A DNA stretch of 64,000 nucleotides from Thermodesulfobium acidiphilum (GCF_003057965.1 NZ_CP020921.1:1710795-1774794); one strand, 5' to 3'; counted from the stretch's first letter, positions 50,446 to 61,078 are shown. Notes: generated by a model not told the origin, from the letters alone. A program made the numbers and translations.

Positions 50446-51897
50446 ATGTCAAAACTACTCGTCAGATCTTATTGTGCCGATTCACAAACTCCCATAAGTT
50501 TGTATGAAAAGTTAAAAAATCTGCCTTATTCCTTTTTGCTGGAAAGTAAAACCTTTAATAAGCTCTCAAGATATTCATTTTTAGGAGCTTTCCCAAGATT
50601 TATAATTTCTACGGATACAGAATCCACAAGAATAATCGCGGATATGGATCTTGAAAATATTGGGATTAAAAACACGTATACTACAGATTCGCTTATAGAC
50701 GTCTTAGAAAATGTATTCAAAAAACTACCAAAAGTTGACGCAATATGTCCTTTTAGTTCAGGAATAGTCGGTTACATTGGCTATGAATGTGTAAGATTTT
50801 ATGAAAAATCCCTAAAATTTGATAAACCAGCGATATTTCCTGATGCAATGCTCTTTTTCCCTGGCTTAATCATTGCATTTGATCACTTTACCGATACCAT
50901 TTATCTTATGAGCCATGCTCTTTATAAATCAGATGAAAAGAGGGCAGAATTTTTTATTAACGAGGGTGAAAAATTTATTCAATCAACAAACAATTTAAAT
51001 TCAGCGAGTAAAAGCTGTTTACCTAATCAAGATCTTTCGCAAGGTGAAGGTGAAGACAGTAACAGTAATAGCATAAAAAGTCACATAAAAAAAGCAGATT
51101 TCGAGAATGCAGTAAGAAGGATTAAAGAGTATATAAGAAATGGCGACACTTTCCAAACAGTTCTTTCCCAAAGACTCTCTTCAAATTTTTTTGGTAACCC
51201 CTATGAATTTTATAGAAACTTAAGAAGATTAAACCCATCCCCTTACTTATTTCACATAAAATTAAACGATATTGTAATATCAGGCTCATCGCCCGAGACT
51301 TTCCTTACATTAAGAGATGGGAAACTTTTTTCAAGACCCATAGCTGGGACCAGAAAAAGGGGGAAAGATCCTGTTGAGGACAAAAAACTTGCGAAAGAAC
51401 TCTTATCTGATCCGAAGGAATGCGCAGAGCACGTTATGCTAGTAGACCTAGCAAGAAACGACCTTGGTAGAGTTTGCGTTCCATCATCTGTAAAAGTTGA
51501 GGAATTTATGAAAGTTGAAAACTACTCTCATGTAATGCACATCGTTAGCGAGGTTACAGGAATATTAGACAAAAATATAAGCCCCCTAGAAGCGTTCTTC
51601 GCTTCATTCCCAGCAGGAACGGTGTCTGGTGCTCCAAAAATTAGAGCAATGGAAATAATAAATTCCATAGAAAGCGAGAGAAGAGGACCATATGCTGGAG
51701 CAGTCGGTTATTTTGATTTAAGTTCAAATTTCGATACTTGCATAGCAATAAGAACAGCTTTTTTTAAAGGTAATAAAATTTACTTACAAGCAGGCGCAGG
51801 TATAGTTGCAGACTCAGATCCGTCTAGCGAATATCTAGAAACAATTCATAAGGCAAAGGCTCTTTTATCTATTGTAAACAAAGGAAACAACCTATGA
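50446..51897 (+). CDS. trpE: Anthranilate synthase component I
   Basis: A protein of 483 residues making anthranilate from chorismate with TrpG. LLESKTFNKLSRYSFLGAFP near the N-terminus belongs to the Trp feedback site; the catalytic core contains QTVLSQRLSSNF, SSPETFLTLRDGKLFSRPIAGTRKRGKDP, LVDLARNDLGRVC and FPAGTVSGAPKIRAMEIIN. The open frame can begin at ATG 50425, but that ATG lies within the purine-rich ribosome site; ATG 50446 has AGAGGAGAGAAGT just upstream and is preferred. First gene of a complete trpEGDCFBA operon. Confidence 0.96.
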   Translation: MSKLLVRSYCADSQTPISLYEKLKNLPYSFLLESKTFNKLSRYSFLGAFPRFIISTDTESTRIIADMDLENIGIKNTYTTDSLIDVLENVFKKLPKVDAICPFSSGIVGYIGYECVRFYEKSLKFDKPAIFPDAMLFFPGLIIAFDHFTDTIYLMSHALYKSDEKRAEFFINEGEKFIQSTNNLNSASKSCLPNQDLSQGEGEDSNSNSIKSHIKKADFENAVRRIKEYIRNGDTFQTVLSQRLSSNFFGNPYEFYRNLRRLNPSPYLFHIKLNDIVISGSSPETFLTLRDGKLFSRPIAGTRKRGKDPVEDKKLAKELLSDPKECAEHVMLVDLARNDLGRVCVPSSVKVEEFMKVENYSHVMHIVSEVTGILDKNISPLEAFFASFPAGTVSGAPKIRAMEIINSIESERRGPYAGAVGYFDLSSNFDTCIAIRTAFFKGNKIYLQAGAGIVADSDPSSEYLETIHKAKALLSIVNKGNNL

Positions 51898-52484
51898 GAG
51901 AGAGACTTTTGATTGTTGATAACTTTGATTCCTTTACTTACAACTTAGTTCAGGGATTCGCTAAAATTAGAAGAACAAAAAAGGATATGTTAGTATTAAG
52001 AGACAATGAACCATTCAAAAAGGTCCTAGAATTCAATCCTGAGAGACTAGTAATATCGCCCGGACCTGGACACCCAAAAGATTGTAATCTTTCTTCAAAA
52101 GTATTTGAATATGCAGTAAAAACTAAAAAACCGCTCTTAGGAGTTTGCCTTGGTCACCAATTGATTGGGTACCTTTCTGGAGCTAAGGTTGTCAGAGCAA
52201 ATAATCTAATGCACGGAAAAACTAGCATGATTAATTTTGTAGATGATCCTATCTTTTCAGGATTAAAAAAACCATTCCAGGCAATGAGATACCATTCGCT
52301 GTGCTTAGACGAAAAAAGTTTACCAAAAGACCTTACAATACTTGCAAAAAGTTCTGACGACAACATAATAATGGCACTAAAATATAAAGATTTACCTATT
52401 TATGGGCTTCAGTTTCATCCAGAATCAATTATGACTTCTGTTGGCCAAAAAATTCTCAAAAATTTTTTAAATTTAAAAACATAA
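51894..52484 (+). CDS. trpG: Anthranilate synthase component II (glutamine amidotransferase)
   Basis: A 196-residue class I glutaminase that supplies ammonia to TrpE. LIVDNFDSFTYNLVQGF, ISPGPGHPKDC, LLGVCLGHQLIGY (catalytic Cys) and YGLQFHPESIMTS (His-Glu) are complete. The ATG overlaps the trpE stop (ATGA). It is not fused to trpD. Confidence 0.96.
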   Translation: MRERLLIVDNFDSFTYNLVQGFAKIRRTKKDMLVLRDNEPFKKVLEFNPERLVISPGPGHPKDCNLSSKVFEYAVKTKKPLLGVCLGHQLIGYLSGAKVVRANNLMHGKTSMINFVDDPIFSGLKKPFQAMRYHSLCLDEKSLPKDLTILAKSSDDNIIMALKYKDLPIYGLQFHPESIMTSVGQKILKNFLNLKT

Positions 52485-52512
52485 AAACAAAAAGATGAGA
52501 GGAGAGAGACAG

Positions 52513-53526
52513 GTGGTAAAAGGTATTTTAGACAAAATTTTAAATAATAAACACCTTTCAGAAGAAGAGGCAAAAGATCTTATGGACAATATAATGGATG
52601 CAAGATTTACACAAAGTCAAATCAGTGCAATTCTTGTCGGACTCAGGATGAAGAGAGAAACTCCAGAAGAGCTAACTGGTTTTGTAAAATCAATGAGAGA
52701 ACACGCAAAAAAAATCAAAACTAGACACTCGATTGTTGTCGATACTTGTGGAACTGGAGGTGATGGTCTCAAAACGTTTAACATCTCTACTGCAAGTGCC
52801 TTTGTAGTTGCAGGAGCAGGAATTCCCGTAGCAAAGCATGGCAATAGGAGCGTCTCAAGCTCTTCTGGTTCTGCAGACGTTTTAGAAAGATTGGGTTTTA
52901 ATATAAATCTTAATACTCAAGCAATAGAAGATTGTCTTAATCACATAGGGATAGCCTTTTTGTTCGCACCGCTACTTCATCCTTCAATGAAAAATGTAGC
53001 CTTAACAAGAAGAGAACTTGGCATTAGAACGTTCTTTAATATCTTAGGACCGCTTACCAATCCAGCCGGGGTAGACAATCAAGTAATAGGGGTATTTGAC
53101 AAATCAATAATGCCAACATTAGCCGAAGTAATAAAAAACCTCAATCCAAAACATATCTATTTAGTCCACGGTGCAGGAGGAATGGATGAGCTATCACTAG
53201 AAGGTCCAAATTATGTAATCGAAATTAGAGGGAATAAATCAAGAGAGTTCTTTTTAGACCCTGAGCAATACAATTTTCAAAAAGTTTCATCATCAGAATT
53301 TGTAGTGAAAAATTCCGAAGAAAGTGCAAAAAGGATAATAAAAATTCTAAGAGGTGAAAAGAGTTTTGACAAGGATATAGTAGTCTTAAATGCTGCTATA
53401 GCAATAATGGCTTCAGATTATACTTCAGATTTCAAGGAAGCAATTATGATGGCAAAGGATTCAATTGACTCAAAATTAGCTCTATCAAAATTTGAAACTC
53501 TAAAAACTTACACAAATACGTTATGA
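52513..53526 (+). CDS. trpD: Anthranilate phosphoribosyltransferase
   Basis: A protein of 337 residues. DTCGTGGDGLKTFNISTASAFVVAGAGIPVAKHGNRSVSSSSGSADVLE (PRPP site) and RRELGIRTFFNILGPLTNPA are conserved. The open frame begins at ATG 52495, but that codon is part of the purine-rich ribosome site AGGAGAGAGACAG; GTG 52513 is eight bases after AGGAG and gives the usual length. It overlaps trpC by four bases. Confidence 0.95.
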   Translation: MVKGILDKILNNKHLSEEEAKDLMDNIMDARFTQSQISAILVGLRMKRETPEELTGFVKSMREHAKKIKTRHSIVVDTCGTGGDGLKTFNISTASAFVVAGAGIPVAKHGNRSVSSSSGSADVLERLGFNINLNTQAIEDCLNHIGIAFLFAPLLHPSMKNVALTRRELGIRTFFNILGPLTNPAGVDNQVIGVFDKSIMPTLAEVIKNLNPKHIYLVHGAGGMDELSLEGPNYVIEIRGNKSREFFLDPEQYNFQKVSSSEFVVKNSEESAKRIIKILRGEKSFDKDIVVLNAAIAIMASDYTSDFKEAIMMAKDSIDSKLALSKFETLKTYTNTL

Positions 53527-54317
53527 ACATCTTAGAAGAAGTTTCAAAAAGGGAAATAGAAGAGTTCAATCAAAGAAGGGAATTTCTAAGTTTACTTAAA
53601 AAATACGGAAGAATATATCCTGTTATATCATTTTCTAACGCCCTTACACCAATAAGTATTATAGGAGAATTCAAACCAGCTTCACCTGTAAAGGGGACCT
53701 TTATAAAAGATCCTAAAAAAGAGATTAGAAATTTTATTGATGTCTACCAAAACATTGGCTGCAAAGCTATTTCAGTTTTAACAAACAAAAGAGATTTTAA
53801 AGGAGATCCGTTATACATTTCCTACATAAAAACATTTTGCAATCTCCCTATTTTGTATAAAAATTTCATTCTTTTAGAAGATCAAATAGAAGAAGCCTTT
53901 TTATTAGGTGCTGATTGTGTACTACTTATAGTATCTATTTTAGGAGAAAAAAGATTAAGAGATTTATATACTTTCGCCAATAAGCTTGGTCTTGATTCTT
54001 TAATAGAAATTCACGATGAAAGAGAATTACAGGTAGCTCTAGAAATAAAACCAAAAATAATTGGCATTAATAATAGAAATCTAAAAACTTTTGAAGTTGA
54101 TATTAATAATACCTTTAGGCTATCAAAAGCTATACCTGCTGAAATCAAAATAGTTTCAGAATCAGGAATAAAGTCTTTAGAAGAAATTGATAGACTTCTT
54201 AAATATGGTATTTCAGGAGCTCTTATAGGAGAAACAATGGTAAATCTAGTCCACAAAACTGATTATTTAAAGCTTAAAAATTTTTTAACAAATAATAAAG
54301 CTAAGAATGCTTATTAA
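53523..54317 (+). CDS. trpC: Indole-3-glycerol phosphate synthase
   Basis: A 264-residue TIM barrel closing the indole ring. IGEFKPASPVKGTF (catalytic Lys), ISVLTNKRDFKGDPLYI, LIEIHDERELQVAL, IIGINNRNLKTFEVDI and VSESGIKSLEEIDRL are the expected barrel motifs. It overlaps trpF by 11 bp. Confidence 0.96.
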   Translation: MNILEEVSKREIEEFNQRREFLSLLKKYGRIYPVISFSNALTPISIIGEFKPASPVKGTFIKDPKKEIRNFIDVYQNIGCKAISVLTNKRDFKGDPLYISYIKTFCNLPILYKNFILLEDQIEEAFLLGADCVLLIVSILGEKRLRDLYTFANKLGLDSLIEIHDERELQVALEIKPKIIGINNRNLKTFEVDINNTFRLSKAIPAEIKIVSESGIKSLEEIDRLLKYGISGALIGETMVNLVHKTDYLKLKNFLTNNKAKNAY

Positions 54318-54930
54318 AATCTGTGGCATTAGAAATCTCGAAGATGCAATTGTATCAAGCTCATTTAATCCAGATTATTTGGGTTTAATATTTTGCGATA
54401 GCCCTAGAAAAGTTGATATAGCAACAGGTAAAAAGATAGTAAACAGCTTAAGCAATAAAAAATTTATAGGAGTCTTTCAAAATAACCCCATAGAAGAAGT
54501 ATTAGAAATTGCAAAAAGTTGCAATCTATTCGGCGTTCAACTCCACGGAGAAGAAGATCCAAGGGATATTGAGATTGTCAAGGAAAATAAATTTATAGCA
54601 ATAAAGGCGTTTAGAATAGAAAATAGTCTTCCTAAAAACCTTTCAGAATATAAGCCTGATTATTTTCTGTTTGATAAAGTAAAAGGAATAAAAAATTTAA
54701 ATACCGACGCTTTAAAGGATTACAACTTAAATATTTTATTCCTTATTGCTGGTGGACTAAGTAGTGAAAACGTTTTAGATATAATAACAAAAATCTCAAA
54801 GCCTCAGTTTTGCGGAGTTGATCTGGCATCTGGTGTTGAAAGGGGAAACAAAAAAGACCCTGTTCTCTTAAAAAATTTTTTTAGTGCGCTTAAAAAACAA
54901 ACTCTTTTTGGAGGTCAAAAAGTTGAATAA
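54307..54930 (+). CDS. trpF: Phosphoribosylanthranilate isomerase
   Basis: A 207-residue TIM barrel. [13 protein letters not shown] (catalytic Cys), [27 protein letters not shown] and [14 protein letters not shown] are intact; the second catalytic residue is Asp in [10 protein letters not shown]. It overlaps trpB by eight bases. Confidence 0.95.
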   Translation: MLIKICGIRNLEDAIVSSSFNPDYLGLIFCDSPRKVDIATGKKIVNSLSNKKFIGVFQNNPIEEVLEIAKSCNLFGVQLHGEEDPRDIEIVKENKFIAIKAFRIENSLPKNLSEYKPDYFLFDKVKGIKNLNTDALKDYNLNILFLIAGGLSSENVLDIITKISKPQFCGVDLASGVERGNKKDPVLLKNFFSALKKQTLFGGQKVE

Positions 54931-56116
54931 AACTTTAAATGGAAATTTTGGTAAATTTGGTGGTGCTTTTGTCCCAGAAACCCTTATATATGCTCTTGAT
55001 GAATTAGAAAATTATTACAACAAAATTAAGGGAAATAGAGATTTTTTCAGAGAATTTAATAACTTGCTAACAGAGTATGCAGGAAGGCCAACACCACTAA
55101 CATATGCCCCTAATTTTTCCCGAAGATTTGAAATTAATACATATTTAAAAAGAGAAGATCTGTTACACACAGGAGCTCATAAACTAAATAATTGTCTTGG
55201 ACAGGGTTTGATCGCCAAAGGATTGAATAAAAAAAGAATTATTGCTGAAACGGGAGCAGGCCAACATGGCGTAGCCACAGCTACAGTTTGTGCATTTTTG
55301 AAGATACCCTGTGAAATATACATGGGTTCGATTGATTATGAAAGGCAAAAGTTAAACGTATTTAGAATGCAACTTCTTGGCGCAAGAGTAAATAAAGTCG
55401 AGAGCGGTTCAAAAACTCTAAAAGATGCAATGAACGAAGCCTTGAGAGATTGGGTAACAAATATCAATACCACACATTATATGATTGGATCAGCCGCTGG
55501 CCCACACCCTTTTCCGACTATAGTTAGAGATTTTCAAAGAGTAATTGGTGAAGAAGCAAGATCTCAAATCTTTAAAAGCACAGGTTCACTTCCTGACGCG
55601 ATCTTTGCTTGCGTTGGAGGCGGTAGTAATTCTATAGGTCTATTTAAAGCCTTTGTTCAAGATGAAAACGTCAAAATTTTTGGCGCAGAAGCAGCTGGCA
55701 AGGGTATACAAACTGGTCTGCATTCAGCCACTCTTTCAGCAGGTAGGCCGGGTGTACTACACGGTTCGCTTAGTTATCTTTTACAAGATTCTGATGGGCA
55801 GGTAAAAGAAGCTCATTCTATTGCTCCTGGCCTAGATTACCCTGGAGTTGGACCAGAGCATTCATATCTAAAAGAATCAAGAAGAGCTATATATGAGGGG
55901 ATAACTGATGATGAAGCATTAGAAGCACTTGAAATTCTTGCAAAAGAAGAGGGGATAATTTGTGCTCTTGAGAGCGCACACGCTGTAGCTCTAGCAATAA
56001 AAAAGGCAAAGGAATTAGGAAAGGGTAGCACAATTATTATAAGTCTATCTGGCAGAGGAGATAAAGATATGCAAACAATTATGAAGAGTCTGGAGGCAAA
56101 GGATGAGCAAAATTAG
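54923..56116 (+). CDS. trpB: Tryptophan synthase beta chain
   Basis: A PLP enzyme of 397 residues that joins indole and serine. [39 protein letters not shown] (PLP Lys), [26 protein letters not shown] and [12 protein letters not shown] are complete. The long frame opens at 54884 inside trpF, but TTG 54923 has GGAGG eight bases upstream and gives the family length. It overlaps trpA by 14 bp. Confidence 0.96.
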   Translation: MNKTLNGNFGKFGGAFVPETLIYALDELENYYNKIKGNRDFFREFNNLLTEYAGRPTPLTYAPNFSRRFEINTYLKREDLLHTGAHKLNNCLGQGLIAKGLNKKRIIAETGAGQHGVATATVCAFLKIPCEIYMGSIDYERQKLNVFRMQLLGARVNKVESGSKTLKDAMNEALRDWVTNINTTHYMIGSAAGPHPFPTIVRDFQRVIGEEARSQIFKSTGSLPDAIFACVGGGSNSIGLFKAFVQDENVKIFGAEAAGKGIQTGLHSATLSAGRPGVLHGSLSYLLQDSDGQVKEAHSIAPGLDYPGVGPEHSYLKESRRAIYEGITDDEALEALEILAKEEGIICALESAHAVALAIKKAKELGKGSTIIISLSGRGDKDMQTIMKSLEAKDEQN

Positions 56117-56861
56117 AGAGATTTTAAAAGAAAAGAAAACTTTGATTCCTTTTTTACCTGCTGGGTATCCGTCACTAAATGCCACCAAACAGTTTGTTGA
56201 AGTATTAGTAGAATGTGGAATAAAAGCAATTGAAATTGGTATTCCGTTTTCAGATCCAGTTGCGGATGGCCCTACTATTACAAACAGTTATTCTTTCGCT
56301 ATAAAAAATGGAATAAAAAGTGAAGACGTTTATCTTTTATCAGAAGAATTAAAGGAAAAATACAAGATTGCAATTATTCCGATGCTTTATTATAATTTAA
56401 TCTATAATAAGGGGGAAGAAAATTTCGCAAAAAGGATCTCTTCCTTTGCAGATGCAGTAATAGTACCAGATCTACCCTTCAGAGAGTCTCATAGACTAAG
56501 ACCTCATCTTGAAAAATTTAACATCTCTTACATTCCTTTTGCAACGCCAAATATAAGGGAAGAGGATATCAAAACTATCTCAAAATATACAAACGCGTTT
56601 ATATATGCTGTAACAGTTTTTGGCATTACGGGTGCAAGATCTAGTTATAGCAAAAACACCTATAATTATTTAGAGTACGTAAAAAAGATCAGTTCAAACT
56701 ATGTAGCCGCTGGATTTGGGGTTAGTTCAAAAGAGCAATTTGAAAAATTACCAACTGACGCGGTAATTATAGGAAGCGCTTTAATTAAGCAAATTGATCC
56801 TGATAATATTGGAAAGAGTAAGGAAAATATTAAAAAACTAATAAATAGCATAATTATTTAA
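56103..56861 (+). CDS. trpA: Tryptophan synthase alpha chain
   Basis: A 252-residue TIM barrel releasing indole from indole-glycerol phosphate. [43 protein letters not shown] (catalytic Glu and Asp), [11 protein letters not shown] and [13 protein letters not shown] are complete. Last gene of the trp operon; a TTCCT/AGGAA hairpin (56888-56900) follows but lacks a clear U-tract. Confidence 0.95.
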   Translation: MSKIREILKEKKTLIPFLPAGYPSLNATKQFVEVLVECGIKAIEIGIPFSDPVADGPTITNSYSFAIKNGIKSEDVYLLSEELKEKYKIAIIPMLYYNLIYNKGEENFAKRISSFADAVIVPDLPFRESHRLRPHLEKFNISYIPFATPNIREEDIKTISKYTNAFIYAVTVFGITGARSSYSKNTYNYLEYVKKISSNYVAAGFGVSSKEQFEKLPTDAVIIGSALIKQIDPDNIGKSKENIKKLINSIII

Positions 56862-57054
56862 ATTGTTTCTTGATAAACATTTATTTATTCCTATAAGGAA
56901 ATAAAGAGTTAAGAAGAAAACGTACAGAGAATTTTAATTTATTTAGGATGAATTTAATAAATGTTCTTTTATACAATAAAATAAAATTCTTATGTACTAT
57001 AGAGCATAAATATTAGTATAATACACAAAAGTATAAACAAATTTCGGAGGAAAT

Positions 57055-58893
57055 TTGACAAACAAAAATTTAAAAAACAACTTAACCATTTTTCTTCAAA
57101 ATCTTGACAACATACCTTTTGTAGACAAAGTAAGAACAAAGGAGGCAAAAAGGTATCTTTATGTCCCAGTACTAATAGGAATTGCAGTTGGTATCTCAGC
57201 CGTAGCGTTTTTATTAGCTTTACATTATACCTCTGTTGTTTTCTTGAATATGCTGGTTGGCTATTATCCACCGGAAGTTACAGGAGAAGGTGGGAACCCA
57301 GAATTATATCATATTATTATTGCAAGACCCTATTTATTTCCAGTAAGCGTTGCGCTTGGCGGTTTAATATCAGGATTATTAATATATAAATTTGCACCAG
57401 AAGCAAGTGGTGCTGGAACAAACGCAGCTATAAAAGCATATCATTTTGAAAAAGCAATAATTAATATAAAAACAACTTTTATAAAACTTCTAGCTTCAAC
57501 ACTAACAATTGGTGCAGGCGGAACCTCTGGAAGAGAGGGGCCAATGTCTTTAATTGGTGCAGGGCTGGGTTCTTTTATAGCACAAAAATTAAATTTAAGT
57601 GAAAGAGAAAGAAGAATAGCCCTAGCAGCAGGATTGGGGGCTGGGCTTGGGGCAGTCTTTAGAGCACCTCTTGCCGGAGCCATAGTAGGCGCTGAAGTAT
57701 TTTATAAAAAAGACTTTGAAATACAATCTATGTTAAGTTGCTTTATTGCAGCAATAATTGCATATACGTGTGTGGGCCTTACCTTTGGGTTTGAACCATT
57801 GTTTTACGTTCATGTAGATGCATATAAAAACTTTAAAATAGTAGTACTACTTCAGTATATAATACTTGGGTTAGCCTGTATGTTAGTTGCAAAATCTATA
57901 ATGACATCATTTTTCTTATCAAAAAAACTTGCAGACATATTGCCAGTACCTAAATATATGATTCAACCAATAGGAGGATTCGTTACAGGATCAATTGGGA
58001 TTATAAGTCCTGTGGTTATTGGCAGTGGTTATGGTTGGATCCAGCTCATTACAGATAAAAGGATTGATATCATAACGCCTCAATTTACAATTATTGGAAT
58101 TATTGCAATGATATTAGCATTAGGCTTTACTTTAGGTTTCAATAGCCCAGGAGGCGTATTTGGTCCATCGCTTGTCTCAGGCGGACTTACAGGGTTTGCT
58201 GTTAGCAATTTTCTATCAAACATAATTTCAAACAATAATCTTGATATCACGTCATTTACTATAGTAGGAATGATGTCAGTTTACGCAGCAGTATCAAAAG
58301 CTCCATTATCAACAATAGTTATGGTTGCGGAAATGAGCCACGGTTATGACCTACTTATCCCTTCAATGATTTCTGTATTTATAGCTGACTTTTTCTCAGG
58401 GCATCAAAGTATATATAGCGCTCAAGTAGAAAGAAGGATCGATTCACCAGCATATCAGGACGAGTGTATATCTCACTATTTAACCCATATAAAGATTAAG
58501 GAAGCAATGCAAAAACCCCTCACAGCTAGCCCAGATCTAAAAGTATCTGAAATTGAAGACATTATGACAAAAAATATCTACACAGGCATTCCAATTACCG
58601 ATAATGGCTTTTTAGTTGGAATGATAACCAAAACTGATCTATGGAAAGCAAGAGGACTCGATAAAAACAAAATCTATGCAAGGGATATAATGACAAAAAA
58701 TTTAATAACATTAACTCCTGATGATTCATTGTACGACTTTATGAAAATAATTGTCTCAAAGGGTATTGGAAGAGTACCAATAGTCAAAGATAAAATGAGT
58801 AATGAATTAGTTGGCATAATTAGCAGATCAGACATTGGAAGAATTATGAGAGAAGAAACAAGTGAAGATATTCTCTCTACTACAGGAGTATAA
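57055..58893 (+). CDS. CLC chloride channel/antiporter with CBS pair
   Basis: A 612-residue membrane protein. The CLC part has about ten helices with GAGGTSGREGPMSLIGAGLG (filter and gating Glu) and FNSPGGVFGPSLVSGG. The C-terminal CBS pair (about residues 480-600) is DIMTKNIYTGIPITDNGFLVGMITKTDLW and DIMTKNLITLTPDDS...GIGRVPIVKD. The gating Glu suggests a Cl-/H+ exchanger or a fluoride or acid-resistance type is possible. The start is TTG with GGAGG four bases upstream; no tidy promoter is visible in the 193 bp after trpA. CBS domains often sense nucleotides. Confidence 0.92.
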   Translation: MTNKNLKNNLTIFLQNLDNIPFVDKVRTKEAKRYLYVPVLIGIAVGISAVAFLLALHYTSVVFLNMLVGYYPPEVTGEGGNPELYHIIIARPYLFPVSVALGGLISGLLIYKFAPEASGAGTNAAIKAYHFEKAIINIKTTFIKLLASTLTIGAGGTSGREGPMSLIGAGLGSFIAQKLNLSERERRIALAAGLGAGLGAVFRAPLAGAIVGAEVFYKKDFEIQSMLSCFIAAIIAYTCVGLTFGFEPLFYVHVDAYKNFKIVVLLQYIILGLACMLVAKSIMTSFFLSKKLADILPVPKYMIQPIGGFVTGSIGIISPVVIGSGYGWIQLITDKRIDIITPQFTIIGIIAMILALGFTLGFNSPGGVFGPSLVSGGLTGFAVSNFLSNIISNNNLDITSFTIVGMMSVYAAVSKAPLSTIVMVAEMSHGYDLLIPSMISVFIADFFSGHQSIYSAQVERRIDSPAYQDECISHYLTHIKIKEAMQKPLTASPDLKVSEIEDIMTKNIYTGIPITDNGFLVGMITKTDLWKARGLDKNKIYARDIMTKNLITLTPDDSLYDFMKIIVSKGIGRVPIVKDKMSNELVGIISRSDIGRIMREETSEDILSTTGV

Positions 58894-58905
58894 GTAAATT
58901 GTCAA

Positions 58906-59577
58906 TCAATGTTCAACAGGGGTTTCTTTTATTATTTTCCCAGAAGAGATATATAAAATTCTGTCTCCAATTCTTTTAGCTTCTTCATGATCGTGAGTTA
59001 CAAGCAAAAAAGGAATTTTAAAATCTTTTTGAAAAGATCTAAGCTCATTGCCAAGCTTTAGCCTAATCTCATAGTCTAAAGCAGAAAGAGGTTCATCAAG
59101 CAGAATAAGATTTGGTTCTGTCATTAAGGCTCTTGCCAAAGCCACCCTTTGCCTTTCTCCACCAGAAATTTTTAAAGGAAATAAATTTCTCAAATGTTTT
59201 ATATTAAACTTTTCCAATAATTCTTCAGCCCGTTTAATAGTCTCTTTATCTTTAGAATTCTTTACACCATAAATAATATTATTAAAAACGCTCATATGAG
59301 GAAATAGTGCATAATCTTGAAACATCATACTAAACTTTCTCTCTTGAGGCTTAACAAAAATTTTTTTGTCAGTATCATCAAAAATTTTGCCATCAAAACA
59401 AACATACCCTTTATCCATTCTCTTTAAACCTGCAATAATTTTAAGCGTTGTCGTCTTTCCACATCCAGAAGGCCCAAAAAAAACTAAGATCTCATTAGAA
59501 ACATTAAATTCCAAATTAAGGTCAAAATTAAACAGTTTTTTAAAAATATTACAGCTTAACATTATTTTTTTCTTCAT
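58906..59577 (-). CDS. modC: Molybdate/tungstate ABC transporter ATP-binding protein
   Basis: A 223-residue ATPase. Walker A FGPSGCGKTTTLKII, signature ISGGERQRVALARAL, Walker B NLILLDEPLSALD and switch His in LLVTHDHEEAKR are complete. The C-terminal MOP regulatory domain of longer ModC is missing. It overlaps modB by 29 bp. Confidence 0.93.
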   Translation of the reverse strand: MKKKIMLSCNIFKKLFNFDLNLEFNVSNEILVFFGPSGCGKTTTLKIIAGLKRMDKGYVCFDGKIFDDTDKKIFVKPQERKFSMMFQDYALFPHMSVFNNIIYGVKNSKDKETIKRAEELLEKFNIKHLRNLFPLKISGGERQRVALARALMTEPNLILLDEPLSALDYEIRLKLGNELRSFQKDFKIPFLLVTHDHEEAKRIGDRILYISSGKIIKETPVEH

Positions 59578-60241
59578 TTCTATAACTTAATTTGTTTTTT
59601 GACCATCTATTAGATAAAAATATTAAAAATAAATTGATTATACATATTATTAGAACATAAATTCCAGCACCTTTAATGTCTCCGTTTTCAGTTGCAAAAA
59701 ATATCTGAATAGGTATTGTATTGGTCTTTCCAGGAATATCACCTGCTACCATAATTGTTGCACCAAATTCACCAAGTGCTCTCGCAAAAGCTAAAATAAA
59801 TCCTGATATTAGTCCAGGTAAAGAAAGGGGCAAAGTAATTGTAAAAAAAATTTTCCAATTACCAGCTCCAAGAGTTCTTGCAGCATCTTTAAGATTTTCG
59901 TCTACACCTTCAAAAGCAGATCTAGCGCTTTTATACATCAAAGGAAAAGCCACCAAAAAAGAGGCTATAGAAGCAGCATAAATAGTAAAAACAATAGATG
60001 TATTAAAAAGTTTTTCTAAAAGCATTCCAATGGGCCCATATTTACCTAATAAAACAAGCAGTATAAAACCTATAACAACAGGAGGTACCACCAATGGTAA
60101 AATCAAAAAACCTTCTACTAAATCCTTACCAATAAAATCAACTTCTGACATAAATTTTGCAACCAAAATGCCAAAAATAATTAAAAAAAAGGATGCAATC
60201 CCTGCTGCTTGCAAAGATAAAATTATTGGTACAAAATCCAT
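59549..60241 (-). CDS. modB: Molybdate/tungstate ABC transporter permease
   Basis: A 230-residue permease with six helices. EGFLILPLVVPPVVIGFILLVLLGKYGPIG and the EAA loop DAARTLGAGNWKIFFTITLPLSLPGLISGFILAFARALGEFGAT are the ModB signatures. It lies between modA and modC. Confidence 0.94.
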   Translation of the reverse strand: MDFVPIILSLQAAGIASFFLIIFGILVAKFMSEVDFIGKDLVEGFLILPLVVPPVVIGFILLVLLGKYGPIGMLLEKLFNTSIVFTIYAASIASFLVAFPLMYKSARSAFEGVDENLKDAARTLGAGNWKIFFTITLPLSLPGLISGFILAFARALGEFGATIMVAGDIPGKTNTIPIQIFFATENGDIKGAGIYVLIICIINLFLIFLSNRWSKNKLSYRNEEKNNVKL

Positions 60242-60265
60242 AAATTTAACAACAAATAACTATTT

Positions 60266-61051
60266 TTAATTAGGCGGTAAAAAACCGTATTCACTAAATA
60301 TTTCTTGTGCTTTTTTGCTTAAAAGAAAATTCATAAATTCTTTTGCTTCAGTTGGATATTTTGTCGAACTGACAACAGCAGCATAGTATAATATGGGTTT
60401 ATGAATTGAATCTAAAACAGTATATGCTATCGTCACTCCCTTTGAGGTAGCAGCATCAGTTCTATAAACAAAACCAGCATCTACATTTCCAGTATTGACG
60501 TATTCTAAAACTTGTATAACGTCCTTACCGTAAACAAATTTTGATTTTAAATTGTCAAATATCCCAACTTTTTCAAGACTTTCCTTAGCATAAACACCTG
60601 CTGGAACGCTAGGAATTGAACCAATAGCAATTTTTTTTACATCTGATTTTTCCAAATCTTCTAAGCTTTTTATATCAAGCAAATTTCCCTTTGGGACAAT
60701 GAGTACCAGAATATTTTTTGCGAAAACGACTGAATTAGATGGATCAACAAGCTTCTCTGATTCCAGAGTTTGTAAATCTCGTACTGAAACGGGTAAAAAT
60801 AAATCAACTTTTGCACCTTGTTCAATCTGTTGTCTTAAAGCACCCGAAGCACCATAATTAACGCTAATTTTAATATCTGGATGCTCCTTTTCAAAAATAT
60901 CAATAATCTTATTTAAAGAACTAGTAAGACTTGCAGCAGCAGAAATAGTAAGATTTATTTTTTTACTTTCACCAGAAGAACAACCAGATATAAGTGGAAG
61001 AACCAAGACAAGAAGCAAAAAACTAAACAAAACAAAAAAGGTTCTTTTCAC
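60266..61051 (-). CDS. modA: Molybdate/tungstate-binding lipoprotein
   Basis: A substrate-binding lipoprotein of 261 residues. The signal (FFVLFSFLLLVLVLP) ends in lipobox ISGC. LTISAAASLTSSLNKII, YGASGALRQQIEQGAKVDLFLP and NTGNVDAGFVYRTDA are ModA motifs. The long frame begins at 61099, but GTG 61051 directly follows GGAGGAAAAGC and starts the signal, so that is the chosen start. Molybdate and tungstate cannot be separated by eye. Supplies metal for the MoeA genes at 21-23 kb. Confidence 0.94.
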   Translation of the reverse strand: MKRTFFVLFSFLLLVLVLPLISGCSSGESKKINLTISAAASLTSSLNKIIDIFEKEHPDIKISVNYGASGALRQQIEQGAKVDLFLPVSVRDLQTLESEKLVDPSNSVVFAKNILVLIVPKGNLLDIKSLEDLEKSDVKKIAIGSIPSVPAGVYAKESLEKVGIFDNLKSKFVYGKDVIQVLEYVNTGNVDAGFVYRTDAATSKGVTIAYTVLDSIHKPILYYAAVVSSTKYPTEAKEFMNFLLSKKAQEIFSEYGFLPPN

Positions 61052-61078
61052 GCTTTTCCTCCTTTTCAAAAGTGTGAA

